From positions 567,831,712 through 567,895,711 of the forward strand of contig NC_133666.1 of assembly GCF_037893015.1 (NCBI RefSeq): a stretch of DNA of 64,000 nucleotides. The letters are read 5' to 3'. The notes below the pieces were generated by a model. The model did no database searches and was not told where the DNA came from. It saw only the letters and a program-made list of their open reading frames with translations. Shown one piece after another: positions 1-10,559 of this stretch. Position numbers and translations under genes: made by a program. Positions within the stretch are counted from its first letter, which is position 1; every line of letters starts with the position of its first letter. This DNA is from Macrotis lagotis. Taxonomy: Eukaryota > Chordata > Mammalia > Peramelemorphia > Peramelidae.

Positions 1-2755
1 AGAGAGAGAGAATGCTAGTATAGACTGAATCAGTGAAGACTGTTAAAACAAACCAAGAGCAGGACTCAGGATGACTTCATCAATGCAACAGTGACAGTTG
101 CCAGACCTCTCAGTCACAGATGGTAATGGAATCTCATAAATCTCAGAAAGAGATTTATGGAAGTGCCTTTGCTGATACCAAGGGCAGGACTCTGTTACGT
201 TGCCTATAACTGTAACTAGGTCAACATCTAGGGTTTTAGTCCCAATGCAAGAAGAAGCACTAACACTGCAGAATTTGCTAGCCCTAGGGAGCAGAGGTGA
301 TAGTTACAATTCTAGGGTTCAAAAGAATGCTCGTGAGGAATCACATGAACCAATGCATGGTACAGGAAAGTACTAAACACACTTCTTCTCCCTGAATCAT
401 TCCAACTTGGAAGAGCCAAAAATTTGTTGGTCCCCATAATTACCTCTGAAACTAGTTCCACAAAATACCTAAACAGTTGGACAGTTCCCTCTTTACTTCA
501 CAAGTAGAGACCTGTTTTAGATTAAAAGTCAAGAAATAGGCTAGAAAATGAGCAAACAACAGAAAAAATTCTGAACATATAAAGTTGCAAGGGTGATGAT
601 GATGATCAAAATATACACTAAGAAAAAAAATACAACACAGTAAAACATCCTGTATCCAAAGCCTCAAAGAAAAAAATATAAATTGGATTCTGGCTAAGGA
701 AGAACTCAAAAAGTATTTTAAAATTCAAGTGAGAGGGATAGAGGAAAAATTGAAAGAGAAATGAGAGTGATACAAAAAAATCAGGAAAAAATATTGAAGA
801 GGCACAAAAAAATTGAAGTAAATAAAACCTTAAAAACAGACTAGGTCAAATGGTAAAAGAGGCCTAAAAATCCAATGAGGAGTAGAATGCTTTAGCAAAC
901 AAAATTGGTCAAATGAAAAAAAAGTCACTGAAGAACTACTTCAAAAGTAGAATTCGCCATTAAGAGGATTTAAAAAAAAAATCTCATTGAAGAAAGTAAT
1001 TCCTTAAAAATTAGAATCAGGCAAATGCAATCTTATGATTTCATGAGAAATCATTGAAAAAATGAAAAAATTGAAGAAAATAGGAAATATATCACTGGTA
1101 AAACAACAGACCTGAAAAATAGATCCAGGTGAGATAATTTAAGAATTATTGGTCTATTTGAAAGTCATGATCAAAAGAAGAGTCTAGACATTATCTTTCA
1201 AGAAATTAACAAGGAAAACTGTCCTGATAGTCTAGAACCAGAGGGCAAAATAAAAATTTAAAGAACATAACAATCACCTCTTGAAAGAGATCCCAAAAGG
1301 AGAAAGACAGAATGTGATAAATTATCTAACAAAAAGAAGTCTATAAAAAGATTTTACAATGGAGGGGGAAATAGTGGAAGCAGGGAGGGGAGAACAAGAA
1401 CCTTACTCTCACAGGAACTGTCTCAAAAAGGAATAATATATCCACTCAATTGGACATATTAACATATAGGGGAGTAGGAAGAGAAGATGCTAAGAGAACT
1501 GTATATGGGAAAGTTGATAGAAGGGAGGGAACTTTTAAGGAAGTAAAAGTCAGAAGCAAAACACTTGAAAATAGGGTAAAAAAGAGAGAAAGAGTGGGAT
1601 AAATGGGAAAAATAGGATGATGTGACCTATATAACTAGTAATCATTATTGTCAAAAAAAATGTACATTGAGTTTCTCTGAAAAAGACTTTATTTCTCAAA
1701 CATAAACAAAACTACATCAACTTTACAACAATTTTATGAAATGAATCATCCCTTAACTGATAAATGGCTAAAGGAACAAATGATCAAAAGGACCAAAATA
1801 TGCAGTTTTCAGACAAAATAATCAAAGCTCTCTATAATCATATAAAAATGAGGCAAATCTCAATTTTTGAGAGAAATGTAAACAGCTCTGAGTTACTACC
1901 TCACACCTCATATAATCAGACTGGCTTATATAGCAGAAAAGGAAAATGACAAATATTGGAAAGGATGTAGGAAAATTAAAACTTCAATATGTTATTTGTG
2001 AAGTTGTATGCTGATTCAGTCATTTGAGAGAGCAATTTGGAACTAGGTCTAGGACTATAAAACCATGAATCCCCTTTGACCAAACAGTACCACTACTAGG
2101 TCTATATCCCAGAGATTAAAAAAACAAACAAACAAAAAGAAAAGGACCCATGTTTAAAAAAAAAAAGTATTTCTAGCAGCTCTTTTAGATGTGGCAAAGA
2201 ATTGGAAATTGATAGGATATTCATCAATTGGGAAATGGCTGAGCAAGTTGTTGTACATGATTTTGATGGAATACTATTGTGTTTTAAGGAATGATGAGCT
2301 GAATGTTCCCAGGAAAAAAAGACTTAAATGAACTAATACAAAGTGAAAGTAGCAGAATGAGGGCACATTGTACACATTAACAATAATAAAATATAATAAT
2401 CTACAATATTCCAAGACCAATTTGAAGGACTTATGAGGAAAGATACTTTACTGTCTATCTTGAGAGAAAGAACTGGTAGAGCCTGAATGCAGATAAAAGA
2501 TATTTTTTTCTTTATTTTCTTCATTTTTCTTGTGTGTTTCTTTTTGGTCTGCATTCTTTTTCACAGATTGACTTGCATGGAAATGTGTTTTGCATGATTA
2601 CACATATTTAATCTATGTCAAATTATTTGCCTTTTCAATGGGAATAAGGAAGAAGATAAGGAAGCAGAGAATTTGGAACTCAAAATTTTAAAAAAAGAAT
2701 GTTAAAATTGTTTTAACATCTAATTTAGAAAAATATTAAATATGATTAAAAAATT
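1..2755 (+). mobile_element. HAL1-like LINE-1 (ORF1 plus 3' end, ORF2 core missing)
   Basis: The segment to about 700 resembles the 5' region of marsupial L1/HAL1. About 700-1310 is ORF1-like: a coiled-coil part, then an RRM-type stretch read as LRIIGLFESHDQKKSLD near 1140, followed by remains of 'NCPDSLEPEG'. The frame is broken by many stops. From about 1340 to 1640 there is the purine-rich inter-ORF spacer. At about 1650 the sequence jumps straight to the last part of ORF2 (motifs 'gataaatggctaaagg', 'ctaggtctatatccca', 'gcaaagaattggaaattg') and a 3' UTR ending near 2755. The endonuclease and reverse transcriptase domains are absent. This is the layout of a half-L1 (HAL1), which depends on L1 proteins in trans. 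A simple internal deletion of a normal L1 is the alternative. The left end may lie outside the window. Confidence 0.7.
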
Positions 2756-2913
2756 TAGAGGGGGAAAAGTATGTGTAGCAATTTTTTCTGATAGAAGTTT
2801 CATTTCCAAGATTTCTAATTCATTCAAATTTGCAAGGGTAAGAGCCAGTCAGCAATTGGCAAGTAGTTTAATGATAGAAAAATTCAGTTCTCAATGGAAG
2901 AAATCTAATGTAT

Positions 2914-2916
<3 letters not shown>

Positions 2917-2960
<44 letters not shown>
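2917..2960. repeat. (AT)n microsatellite
   Basis: Twenty-two AT dinucleotides in a row inside an L1 3' fragment. Confidence 0.95.
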
Positions 2961-2962
<2 letters not shown>

Positions 2963-3162
2963 CCATAGTTGTCAAAAATACTCCAAAATCACTATTAATT
3001 AGAAAAATACAAATCAAAATAATTCTGAGGTTTTACCACAGACCCATTAGATTGACAACACTAACAGAATGATGAAAAATATTGTAAAAATGAAAAATCC
3101 TGTGGAACATAATAGTCATACTGTCAGTATTGTGAAATTGTGAATTGGTGCAAACAATCTAG

Positions 3163-3316
3163 GTTTGTTTGTTTGTTTTTGCAAGGCAATGGGGTTAAGT
3201 GGCTTGCCCAAGGTCTCACAGCAAGATAATTATTAAGTGTCTGAGGCTGGATTTAAACTCAGGTACCCCTGACTCCAGGGGCAGTGCTCTATCCACTGTG
3301 ACCCACCTAGCTGCCC
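3163..3316 (-). mobile_element. WSINE1-type tRNA-headed SINE
   Basis: Full-length copy read on the minus strand, from 'gggcagctaggtgg' at 3316 to a T-rich (A-tail) end at 3163. It sits inside an L1. Flanks 'gtgcaaacaatcta' (3148-3161) and 'gtgcaaccagtcta' (3322-3335) look like a 14-bp target duplication with two changes, so this is an older copy. Confidence 0.85.
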
Positions 3317-3420
3317 AGGTAGTGCAACCAGTCTAAAAAGTAATTTGAAACTATACCACAAAATTTTATTAAATTGTTATTGACATGACTAGTCCCATAT
3401 CCCAAAGAGATTAAAGAAAG

Positions 3421-4110
3421 AGGCAAAATTTTCAACATCAGTGTTTTCTCCAAGGAATCCTGTCTTCTCAAATTGTGAGCAATATATTGAATCTTCAGTA
3501 TTGACTTTCCAGTGAATAGTTTGAATTAATTTCTTTGTGTTGAGTATTGAATAATTTGACATCCTTGCTGTCCAAGGAATTTTCAAAAGTCTTCTCCAGG
3601 GGCAGCTAGGTGGCACAGTGGATAGAACACCAGCCCTGGAGTCAGAAGTACCTGAGTTCATATCCAGCCTCAGACATTTAATAATTGCCTAGCTGTGTGG
3701 CCTTGGACAAGTCACTTAATCCCATTGCCTTAAATAAAAAAAAAAATTCAAAAGAAAAGTCTTCTCCAGTACCATAATTTGAAAACATCAATTCTGCAGC
3801 CCTCAATTTTCCTTATATTCCAAATCTCACAGTCATGCACTGCTAATAACTAAAATGAAGACTTTGTAAGCAAGGTGAGGTTCTTGCTGTTTTACTTTTT
3901 AATGTGCTGTCTAGATTTTTCATAGTTTTTCAACTAAGGAGCAAGTGTCTTATAATTTCAAGACTACAGTCATTGTCTACAATGATCTTTGATCCTAGAA
4001 ATATAAAATTTGACACTGTTTCTATTTTTTTATTCCTCTATTTACCAGGAAGTAATGGTACTAGTTTCTAAGATCTTAGTTTTATTTTAATCCACATATA
4101 AATATGTGAT
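3421..4110 (-). mobile_element. RTE (BovB-like) LINE fragment
   Basis: The minus strand encodes the C-terminal end of an RTE reverse-transcriptase ORF: RRLLKIPWTARMSNYSIL followed by decayed sequence ending 'FEKT-ENT', matching the BovB pattern 'RRLLRVPWTARRSNQSIL...LEKTLMLGKI'. Further on (3770-4090) the plus strand shows the complement of BovB motifs such as 'ggagcaagtgtctta', 'tctacaatgatctttgatcc' and 'ttaccaggaagtaatgg'. Both ends of the RTE are missing. It lies inside an L1 and is itself interrupted by a SINE at 3600-3754. Confidence 0.8.
3600..3754 (+). mobile_element. WSINE1-type SINE with perfect target duplication
   Basis: Complete copy from 'ggcagctaggtggcacag' to an A-rich tail. 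Perfect 15-bp target site duplication 'aaaagtcttctccag' at 3585-3599 and 3755-3769. The host sequence is the RTE fragment, and the reading across the empty site is continuous with BovB ('gagtcttctccaacacc'). Confidence 0.95.
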
Positions 4111-4756
4111 TATTTTAATCCATATATATAGTTACATTTATAGCAGATTTTTTGTAGTGGCAAATAATTGGAAATTAAGATGATGTTCATTAATTGAGAA
4201 ATAGCTAAGCAAATTATGATATATATATATATATATACATATTGCACAAAATATTTATAGATTTTTCCTCTACATGTAGCTATACATCATACATACACAT
4301 ATGTGTGCATGTTTACAAATAAATATGCATATCTCCATTTTTATACTGTAAAACTACTAAAGATCACAGATTCAACAAAAAATAGTAAGGTATCTATGAA
4401 CTGAAGAAGGGTATAGTGAGAAAAACCAGGAAACAATTTATAACATAATAACATTGTAAAACTGAACCATTGTAACACTTAAGACTTTTCAACAGAGCAG
4501 TGATCAACATTATTCTAGTGGGCTGGAGATGAAGAATGCTACCTAGGTCTTGACAAAAAATGATAATCTTAATATACGTATATAAACACAGATTTTGGCC
4601 ATCAAAATCTGGGGGATTTATTTTGCTTTTCATATCATGTTGATTAAAAGAGTTTTGGATCTTTTCATTTATTGAGGATAAGGAGTGTGGTATGGTGAAA
4701 AAATTACTTGACAATTGCAAAAAAATTCATTTAAAATAGAATTTAGTAGGTTTTTC

Positions 4757-4880
4757 TCTTAATATAATATGGTTGAAAGAGCACTGGATTTGGAGTTGGA
4801 AAAACTTAATTTGAATTCCAAATCTGTTACTTTCTACCTATATGACTTTGAATTTAATAATTTAACTCCCTAAATACATT
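4757..4880 (+). mobile_element. MIR/tRNA-SINE-like remnant
   Basis: 'gaaagagcactggatttggagt', then 'ttgaattccaaatctgttac' and 'acctatatgacttt' follow the head, B box and core order of MIR-like SINEs. Diverged and without a clear end. Confidence 0.6.
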
Positions 4881-4889
4881 AAGTAATGC

Positions 4890-5578
4890 CCTTATACTCT
4901 GATACCATAAGGCATCTTTCCATGAAGAAAGCTTGTGCTATAGCAGATAAGTGATTCAACAGTCCTGGAAAAACATAAAATAGCATGGTTCATAAAGTCA
5001 GCAGAAGCTGTTTCAGCAGATGTAGGATCTTGTTGCTGGGGAAGAAAAAAAAAAGAACAAGGATTATTGTTGTTTAGAATATCTTATTTTAAAAATGTGT
5101 CTTTCTCAACTTCTAAGCAATGTTGATAACAATCTCATCAATCCTGGGATTCTTTTGGTGTCATTGTGTAGTTGATTGGGATACTGAATTACAAGAATAC
5201 ACTAGAGTGAATTTTCTTGAAAATGTTGTGCTTTTGACTTTTTTCAAACAAATAACTGAACTATGCCTGGGACAGGTACAGCATATTGTCTTTAGCCCTT
5301 TAGTAGTACAGAGGACTCCTTACAAGATTGATTTTTCCAATGAAACAACTTTACAAAATGTAGTCATTATCACTCTCCATCTTTTTTATTATCTCAGCCA
5401 TGTGCTTTAATCAATGTTTTACCCACAATTTTGTCTTAGTCCAAAGAAATGCTATCAATGAAATAAATAACATTCATACGCTATCTTCAGGTAGTTAAAT
5501 TTTCTTGACAATAACTTCCCATTTCACCTGATAAGTTGCATCAAATAAAATGTCATATTTTAAAAGTAATTTTTTTCT
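4890..5578. other. Unassigned sequence; holds one arm of an inverted repeat
   Basis: No gene or known repeat seen. A 60-bp segment at 5039-5099 recurs inverted at 7324-7384. An open frame of 96 codons begins at 5120 (MLITISSILGFFWCH...). It has no recognisable domain, and its codon use does not look coding, so it is not called as a gene. Confidence 0.5.
5039..5099 (+). repeat. Inverted-repeat arm A (pair with 7324-7384)
   Basis: 46 positions (5054-5099) match the reverse complement of 7324-7369 with three differences. A further stretch beginning 'ggaagaaaaa' also matches. Similarity stops sharply on both sides. Family unknown. Confidence 0.85.
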
Positions 5579-5601
5579 GAGAGAGAGAGAGAGAGAGAGA
5601 G

Positions 5602-5681
<80 letters not shown>
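5579..5681. repeat. Compound (GA)n(GT)n(GA)n microsatellite
   Basis: GA runs on both sides of an eleven-unit GT run. The minus-strand open frame over it is only the translation of the repeat (SLSLSL/HTHTHT). Confidence 0.98.
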
Positions 5682-5683
<2 letters not shown>

Positions 5684-5732
5684 AATGCTTATCAAGTGGT
5701 ATTGGTTGGTGATTTGGAGACCTCTATGATGT

Positions 5733-5825
5733 TTTATATATAAACTCCTTGAGGGCAGGGAATATTTCATTTTTATCGTTGTGTTCCTAAGTGCCTTGCA
5801 TAGTGACTGATACATAATAGGAACT
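5733..5825 (+). mobile_element. L2 3' tail remnant
   Basis: 'ctccttgagggcagggaat', 'gtgttcctaagtgccttgc' and 'actgatacataataggaac' reproduce the order of the mammalian L2 3' region. Ancient and diverged. Confidence 0.65.
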
Positions 5826-6018
5826 TTAAAACAATCTTGCTTTACTTAATAATTTTCCTTCATATGGGGAGCAGAGAGTCAGCAAACACTCTCCTTGGAG
5901 TATGTAAAATTCTGTATGAATTAAGAATATTTGCTAAATATACTTAGCACCATACATCATAAATACTAAGCAAATGATTTTTCCATCCATCCATTCATTT
6001 GAATCATTATTATTTCTT

Positions 6019-6176
6019 TTTTCTTTTTAATTTTTTTTTAAATTTAAGACAATGGTGTTAAGTGTCTTGCCCAAGATCAAATAGCTAGGCAATTATTGTT
6101 TCTGAGGCAGAATTTGAACTCAGGTCCTTCTGACTCCAAAGCCAGTGCTCTATCTACTGTGCTACCTAGCTGCCCC
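6019..6176 (-). mobile_element. WSINE1-type SINE
   Basis: Minus-strand copy ending with a long T run (its A tail) on the left and 'gctgcccc' on the right. Target duplication 'attatttctt' at 6009-6018 and 6182-6191. Confidence 0.9.
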
Positions 6177-6191
6177 TCAATATTATTTCTT

Positions 6192-8098
6192 AGAGAAATA
6201 ATTAAACCATAATTAAATTATTAAAGCAGAAACAAACAAGACTTTCACAGATTCAGCCAATTATATGGCTCTTTACCAACCTCTTTACATGGATCCTGGA
6301 ATAGTGAGCATATTCAAATACTAACTTTGCTATTATTCCTGGTGTGTTTCCAATGTTACAAACTGTAATTTTATCAATTGAATCTTTCAGTCATGCCTGA
6401 TTCTTATCCAATTATATTGATGAGGCTTTTGAAAAACATGACTCATACTAATGTCACTCTTAAGATAATATAAAGTATTTCTATAGTTTGAAAAAATATC
6501 TTTAGCTAAAGATGGATTTTTAAACATCTTTTTTTTTCACTTGACAAAAGGATAAAAGGAAGCACAGAAAAGTCTGTTTTGCTATTACATGTGGAGTACT
6601 GTGATTCTTGTTAAAGGTTTGTGTTCAAAAATAAAAAAGGTTCTTCAAGCCTGACAGTCTATAGAATGCTTTTCTTTTTCCTCAAGGCTGACCAAAAGGA
6701 AGAATTCAAGTCTATTATCAAAACTATATCGGGGTCAATAGCCTTTCTTTCAGAGCCAGTGACCCAAATCAAAGATCAAGGTCAGCCAATAATATTTAAG
6801 GGTTAATTTCTTCATATTTATTTATGTGCTGAATACAACTCTAAGTCTCTGATTCTGTGACCCTCTGCAAGAATACACTGCCCCATAACTTGCATCCTAG
6901 ATGTATTTAATCACTTAACAGCTGATTTCTTCTAAAAGCTATTCACTTCAAATATATATGAAGAACAAATATACAAATATTTCCCCCTGATATTTTGATA
7001 ACTGAATACTTCACTACACTATCCAACCTTTGGGAGAGAGATAGATAATTAGCCTTATTTTAGTTTTTACATAATACTAGTTCTACCAAGTTCTAGCCCA
7101 TAGCTTACCTGGGCTAGCATCCTTGGATCTTTGTTCTTCAGGACTTCACTAATGGCTAGTTAGTAGACTAGGACACTGGACCAGGCTTGGAAGACCCTCG
7201 AATTCTCATGACTCAGACTTAAGAACCAGTTTAGAGATTCTGATCTCAGCAACTAGAAAAAAAAGAGTGAAGAAAAAGGCTAACTCTCAGGGAGTGTTTT
7301 TCAGGCACATGCACTAATGCTGGCACATTTTCAGAATAAGATATTCTAAACAACAATCATCCTTGTTCTGTGAGTTTTTCTTCCACTAGTAGAGATGACT
7401 CTCAGTTTCTCTTCTTTATCATATGATGTGAATAAAGCTTTTTAACTTCATGGAGGATAGAACCAAAAGCCCTGAAGGTGCTGAAAGTTTTCTAAAATTC
7501 CAATAATTCTCACTATGTAGCTGATAGAAAAAGGCTGCTCCAAATCATGCAATGAACCAACAAAGAATGTCCATGAATGTTCCAGGTTTCCAGTCTCCTA
7601 GGGGAAAAGGTACCCCTTTATCTTTCAAATAATTGACATGATCTAGGTATATACCAAACCATTTTAATTTCTATAGATTGTGATATCTTCAGTATGCTTT
7701 TGTTTATATAAAATTTTGAAGACCGGTAATGGTCAAGTGTAAGCATTGTTTTTCTTCCTTGAAAGGAATGTGTTTGAACTTTCATGCAGACAGATTCATA
7801 CAACACAAAATGAAGAACAGACAATATAACAGGTTAAGCAGAGAAACAGAAAGTTTGCGTACAAGTTTTTCTCAGTTCTCTCCATGTTTTTAACTCTTTT
7901 TTTTCTCATTGAAGAACTGTACTAAAATTCTCCTTTAGTCTGAAAAACTTTTTAAAAATATTGTATCTAGACTAATGGTTCTGGCATTAAAATTAGTCAT
8001 GAATTTTATATAGACTAGAGTGAATTTACCTGTATTTTTTCCTCTTCTTATTAATAAAAAAGCATACTTAGCTTAATGTCTTATTTGTCTAAATTATG

Positions 8099-8100
<2 letters not shown>
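6192..8100. other. Unassigned sequence; holds inverted-repeat arm B
   Basis: No gene, RNA gene or recognised repeat seen apart from the inverted-repeat arm at 7324-7384. Base composition is ordinary for the window. Confidence 0.5.
7324..7384 (-). repeat. Inverted-repeat arm B (pair with 5039-5099)
   Basis: Reverse complement of the segment at 5039-5099, about 2.2 kb away, with three differences over the best 46 bases. Confidence 0.85.

Positions 8101-8103
<3 letters not shown>

Positions 8104-8132
<29 letters not shown>
8104..8132. repeat. (TA)n microsatellite
   Basis: Simple TA run followed by further TA-rich sequence. Confidence 0.9.
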
Positions 8133-8134
<2 letters not shown>

Positions 8135-8184
8135 GATCAACTATGCCATATACACATATGTACAAATGAAATCTGTACATATAT

Positions 8185-8270
8185 AGAAATTAACATTCAT
8201 TAGCCTCTTATTATGTGTCAGTTACTTTACTAGGAATGAAAGGTACAAAAACAAGCCAAAATAAGATAAA
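8185..8270 (+). mobile_element. Old interspersed repeat remnant
   Basis: 'cattagcctcttattatgtgtcagttactttactagg' type sequence then 'ggtacaaaaacaagcc' follows the 'tactatgtgccaggcactgtgcta...gatacaaa' pattern that is common in therian genomes. Exact family not certain. Confidence 0.4.
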
Positions 8271-8384
8271 TGAATGAAAAAATAAATTTTATATACATAT
8301 ATATATATAAGGGTATATATAAAAGAAAATAAAGATTCTCATGTATCTACATATATATGCATAAAAATATGCATTATTCTTCAA

Positions 8385-8525
8385 TTGAAAATAATATTAA
8401 TTTGTTAAGTTCCTCCTATATGTTAGGAATTATTCTAAGGACTTTTACAAATTACATATTATTTGCTCTTCACAACAGCCTTGTAAGCTAGATACTAGTA
8501 ATACCCTTATTTTATAGTTGAATAA
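8385..8525 (-). mobile_element. MIR-type SINE remnant
   Basis: Complement of MIR core/tail: 'cctatatgttaggaattattctaagg', 'cttcacaacagccttgtaagctag', 'atacccttattttata'. Confidence 0.55.
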
Positions 8526-8714
8526 TTTTTTCACTCCTTCCTTCTTTCTTTCCATTTTTCCTCCCTCTCTCTCCAGATTCCTGGTATTAGCATTTTTTAT
8601 AATGAAGATTTGTTTCTTGTTTAAATGAGAATCTATAATTGACATTTCAAGTAATATAATAAAAAGATAATTCGAAGTTTGTTGGTGCAAATTCTTTCTT
8701 ACTGCCCCTTGTCC

Positions 8715-9320
8715 TTGAAAGAGAAATTAGAATTGTAAGGGACCCTAAAGGTCATCTGTTTCAAAAACTTGCTCTGTTATCTATAGGAAGCATCCCTGAC
8801 AGAACATTATCCAACCTGTGCTAAAATATCACTCATAAATGCAAGTTTACTATTTCCTGGGCTAACCTTTTCTAATGTTAAGCTTTTCTATTTATTAAAA
8901 AATCTTTTGTTTATATTTGGCAGAAACTCTAAGGCTTTGCTTACTGGTTAGCATTTAAGCAACAAATAAGACTTTCTTCTAAGTGGCATTTCTCCAATGT
9001 TTTGAAGAAATAATCAGTCATTTCTCCCTTTTCTGCAGACTAAATATACTTAATTGCTTAATTTCTTACTTTTTTTGGAGAGGCAGTCCTGTATAAGTGA
9101 CTTGCCTAAGTGTCAAGTGTCTGAGATTGAATTTGAGTTCAGATCCCCCTCATTCCAGGATCAGTGCTCTATCCACTGTACCAAATAGCTGTCTCTTTCA
9201 TTTTTGATGGGATTTGCTTTCCAAAGCCCTCATCACCCTGATCATTCTATTTTTGTTTTATTCACTGCTCTCTAATTTTTTCCCCCTCTCAAAATTCCAG
9301 TATTGAGCTTTTGGGCATGA
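8715..9320 (-). mobile_element. CR1/L3-clade LINE 3' remnant, split by a SINE
   Basis: Read on the minus strand this follows the 3' end of a CR1/L3 LINE. The plus strand shows, in order, 'aagggaccctaaaggtcatctg', 'catccctgacagaacattatcc', 'atttctcccttttctgcagactaaat', and, after the SINE at 9067-9197, 'ccctcatcaccctgatcattct'. These are complements of the conserved ORF2 C-terminal and 3' UTR sequence of that clade. Strongly diverged. Confidence 0.65.
9067..9197 (-). mobile_element. Diverged tRNA-headed SINE
   Basis: 'gtgacttgcctaag', 'gagttcagatccccct', 'tcagtgctctatccactgta' on the plus strand mark a minus-strand SINE of the WSINE1/MIR group, inserted in the CR1/L3 remnant. Confidence 0.75.
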
Positions 9321-9399
9321 AATATAAATATTCCCATAGTCTAGACATTATCATTCTGTTATTATTAGGTAAAGTTATAGGTTTTTTCTTTTTTTGAAA

Positions 9400-10010
9400 C
9401 TTTAGAATTTATAACAAATAGGTTTATCTAAGCTCTCATATTATAATTTTAACAATGGCTGTAAAGTCATTTCTTCTTATTTCTGTATTTGAGATGAACA
9501 TTTTAAAAAACCTTATAGCAAGACCTGATACTTAGTTCTGTTGAACTTCTTCCTTTCAGTTCTGTGCTGGGTTTTAGCCTCTCAAGTAGCTTTTTGATAC
9601 TGACTTCTGCTATCCCTTGCAGTTTTATTTAGAAGAATTCCATAAATATTCTCTTTTTCATCTTTTTAAAATCTTCAACAGCACAAAGCTGAAAACAAAA
9701 CTTTGGATTATTTCACTAAAGGTCTTTCATCAATCAGTGCAAAGACAATAATCAGTGGTCTTTGGGCATGTACTGTTTAAACTAACACTTGTATCCTCCT
9801 ACCACATTTCAAGATCTTGCATATGAAGTTATGGGAGAATGTTAGTGCTTTTCTCAAATAAGGTATCTATCTTATTCCTCTGACACTTCCCCTCATCTAC
9901 CAACTTAATGACAGTAGTAAAAGAAAATGTTTGGCTTTATTTGCTCTTAGAGAATTCATACAGATTCCTAGTGATTACAGTATCATCCTTTAAATGTTCA
10001 TAAAGGATGA
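9400..10010. other. Unassigned sequence
   Basis: No gene or repeat recognised. Confidence 0.4.
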
Positions 10011-10011
10011 A

Positions 10012-10555
10012 ATGAGTTTTTATTATGTGTTAGGCATTATACTAGGTGCTTTTTATAAATATCTCATTTGATTCTCAAAACAAGTCTTCAAGGTAGGTGC
10101 TATTATTATACTCATTTTGTTTTGTCCTTCATCCTTGAAGAAGACCATGACATCAGATGTGATGCCATGACAAGCTCATGAATTGGATTGAGTGAGTTGT
10201 GCTGGGCTAAGTCAAGAGTCTCATTTTCTCCTCCAGAGTCACCTGGGTCCAGTGACCAGATATGAGTCAAGATGACTGGAGATGGTCCTGGATGCAAGAA
10301 AATCAGGTTTAAGTGACTTGCCCAAGGTCACACAGTTAGCAAGTGTCAGGTATCTAAGGCTGGATTCAAAATCTTGTCCTTCTGACTCCAAAACCAGTAC
10401 TCTATCCACTGCACCACCTAGCTGCTCCTGTGCTCATTTTACAATTGAGGAGATAGACAAATAGATGTTAAATGACTTAAACAGGGTCATGTAGCTTGTA
10501 AATGTCTGAAGTCATATATTAATTCAGTTCTTCATGATTCCAGTCTCAATACTAT
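10012..10555 (-). mobile_element. MIR-type SINE split by a younger SINE
   Basis: Left part 10012-10118 ('gtgttaggcattatactagg', 'aggtaggtgctattattata') and right part 10433-10555 ('cattttacaattgaggag', 'taaatgacttaaacagggtc') are continuous in MIR order once the inner element is removed. Together they form one old minus-strand SINE. Confidence 0.7.
10119..10432 (-). mobile_element. SINE with tRNA-type head and RTE-type tail
   Basis: On the minus strand the element starts 'gagcagctaggtggtgcag' and continues through B box and core to 'gaccttgggcaagtcac'. It then runs into an RTE-like tail ('ccatctccagtcatcttgac', 'tgatgtcatggtcttcttc') and ends 'gaaggacaaaac'. This layout matches marsupial SINEs mobilised by RTE machinery (Mar1/RTESINE group in opossum; name from memory). 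Target duplication 'ctcatttt' at 10111-10118 and 10433-10440. The two open frames over it are SINE translations. Confidence 0.8.
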
Positions 10556-10559
10556 ATTC

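Larger units (their letters stand above)
2776..4735 (+). mobile_element. LINE-1 3' part, split by an RTE piece and two SINEs
   Basis: ORF2 C-terminal L1 sequence is seen at 2776-3162, 3322-3420 and 4134-4215 (for example 'aaaatcactattaattagaaaaatacaaatc' type sequence near 2988 and 'tatcccaaagagatta' near 3398). L1 3' UTR-like sequence follows at about 4370-4735. The element has no 5' half. It is interrupted by a SINE (3163-3316) and by an RTE fragment with its own SINE (3421-4110). An (AT)n tract at 2917-2960 lies inside it. The L1 assignment is firm; the 4216-4370 AT-rich part is uncertain. Confidence 0.7.

Noticed and set aside
5120-5410. 96-codon open frame as a possible small gene
   Set aside because: No domain, signal or plausible homology; AT-rich, with no supporting splice or promoter context.
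5495-5815. Open frame rich in SLSLSL and HTHTHT
   Set aside because: It is the translation of the GA/GT microsatellite.
10112-10464. Two overlapping open frames
   Set aside because: Both are translations of the RTE-tailed SINE.
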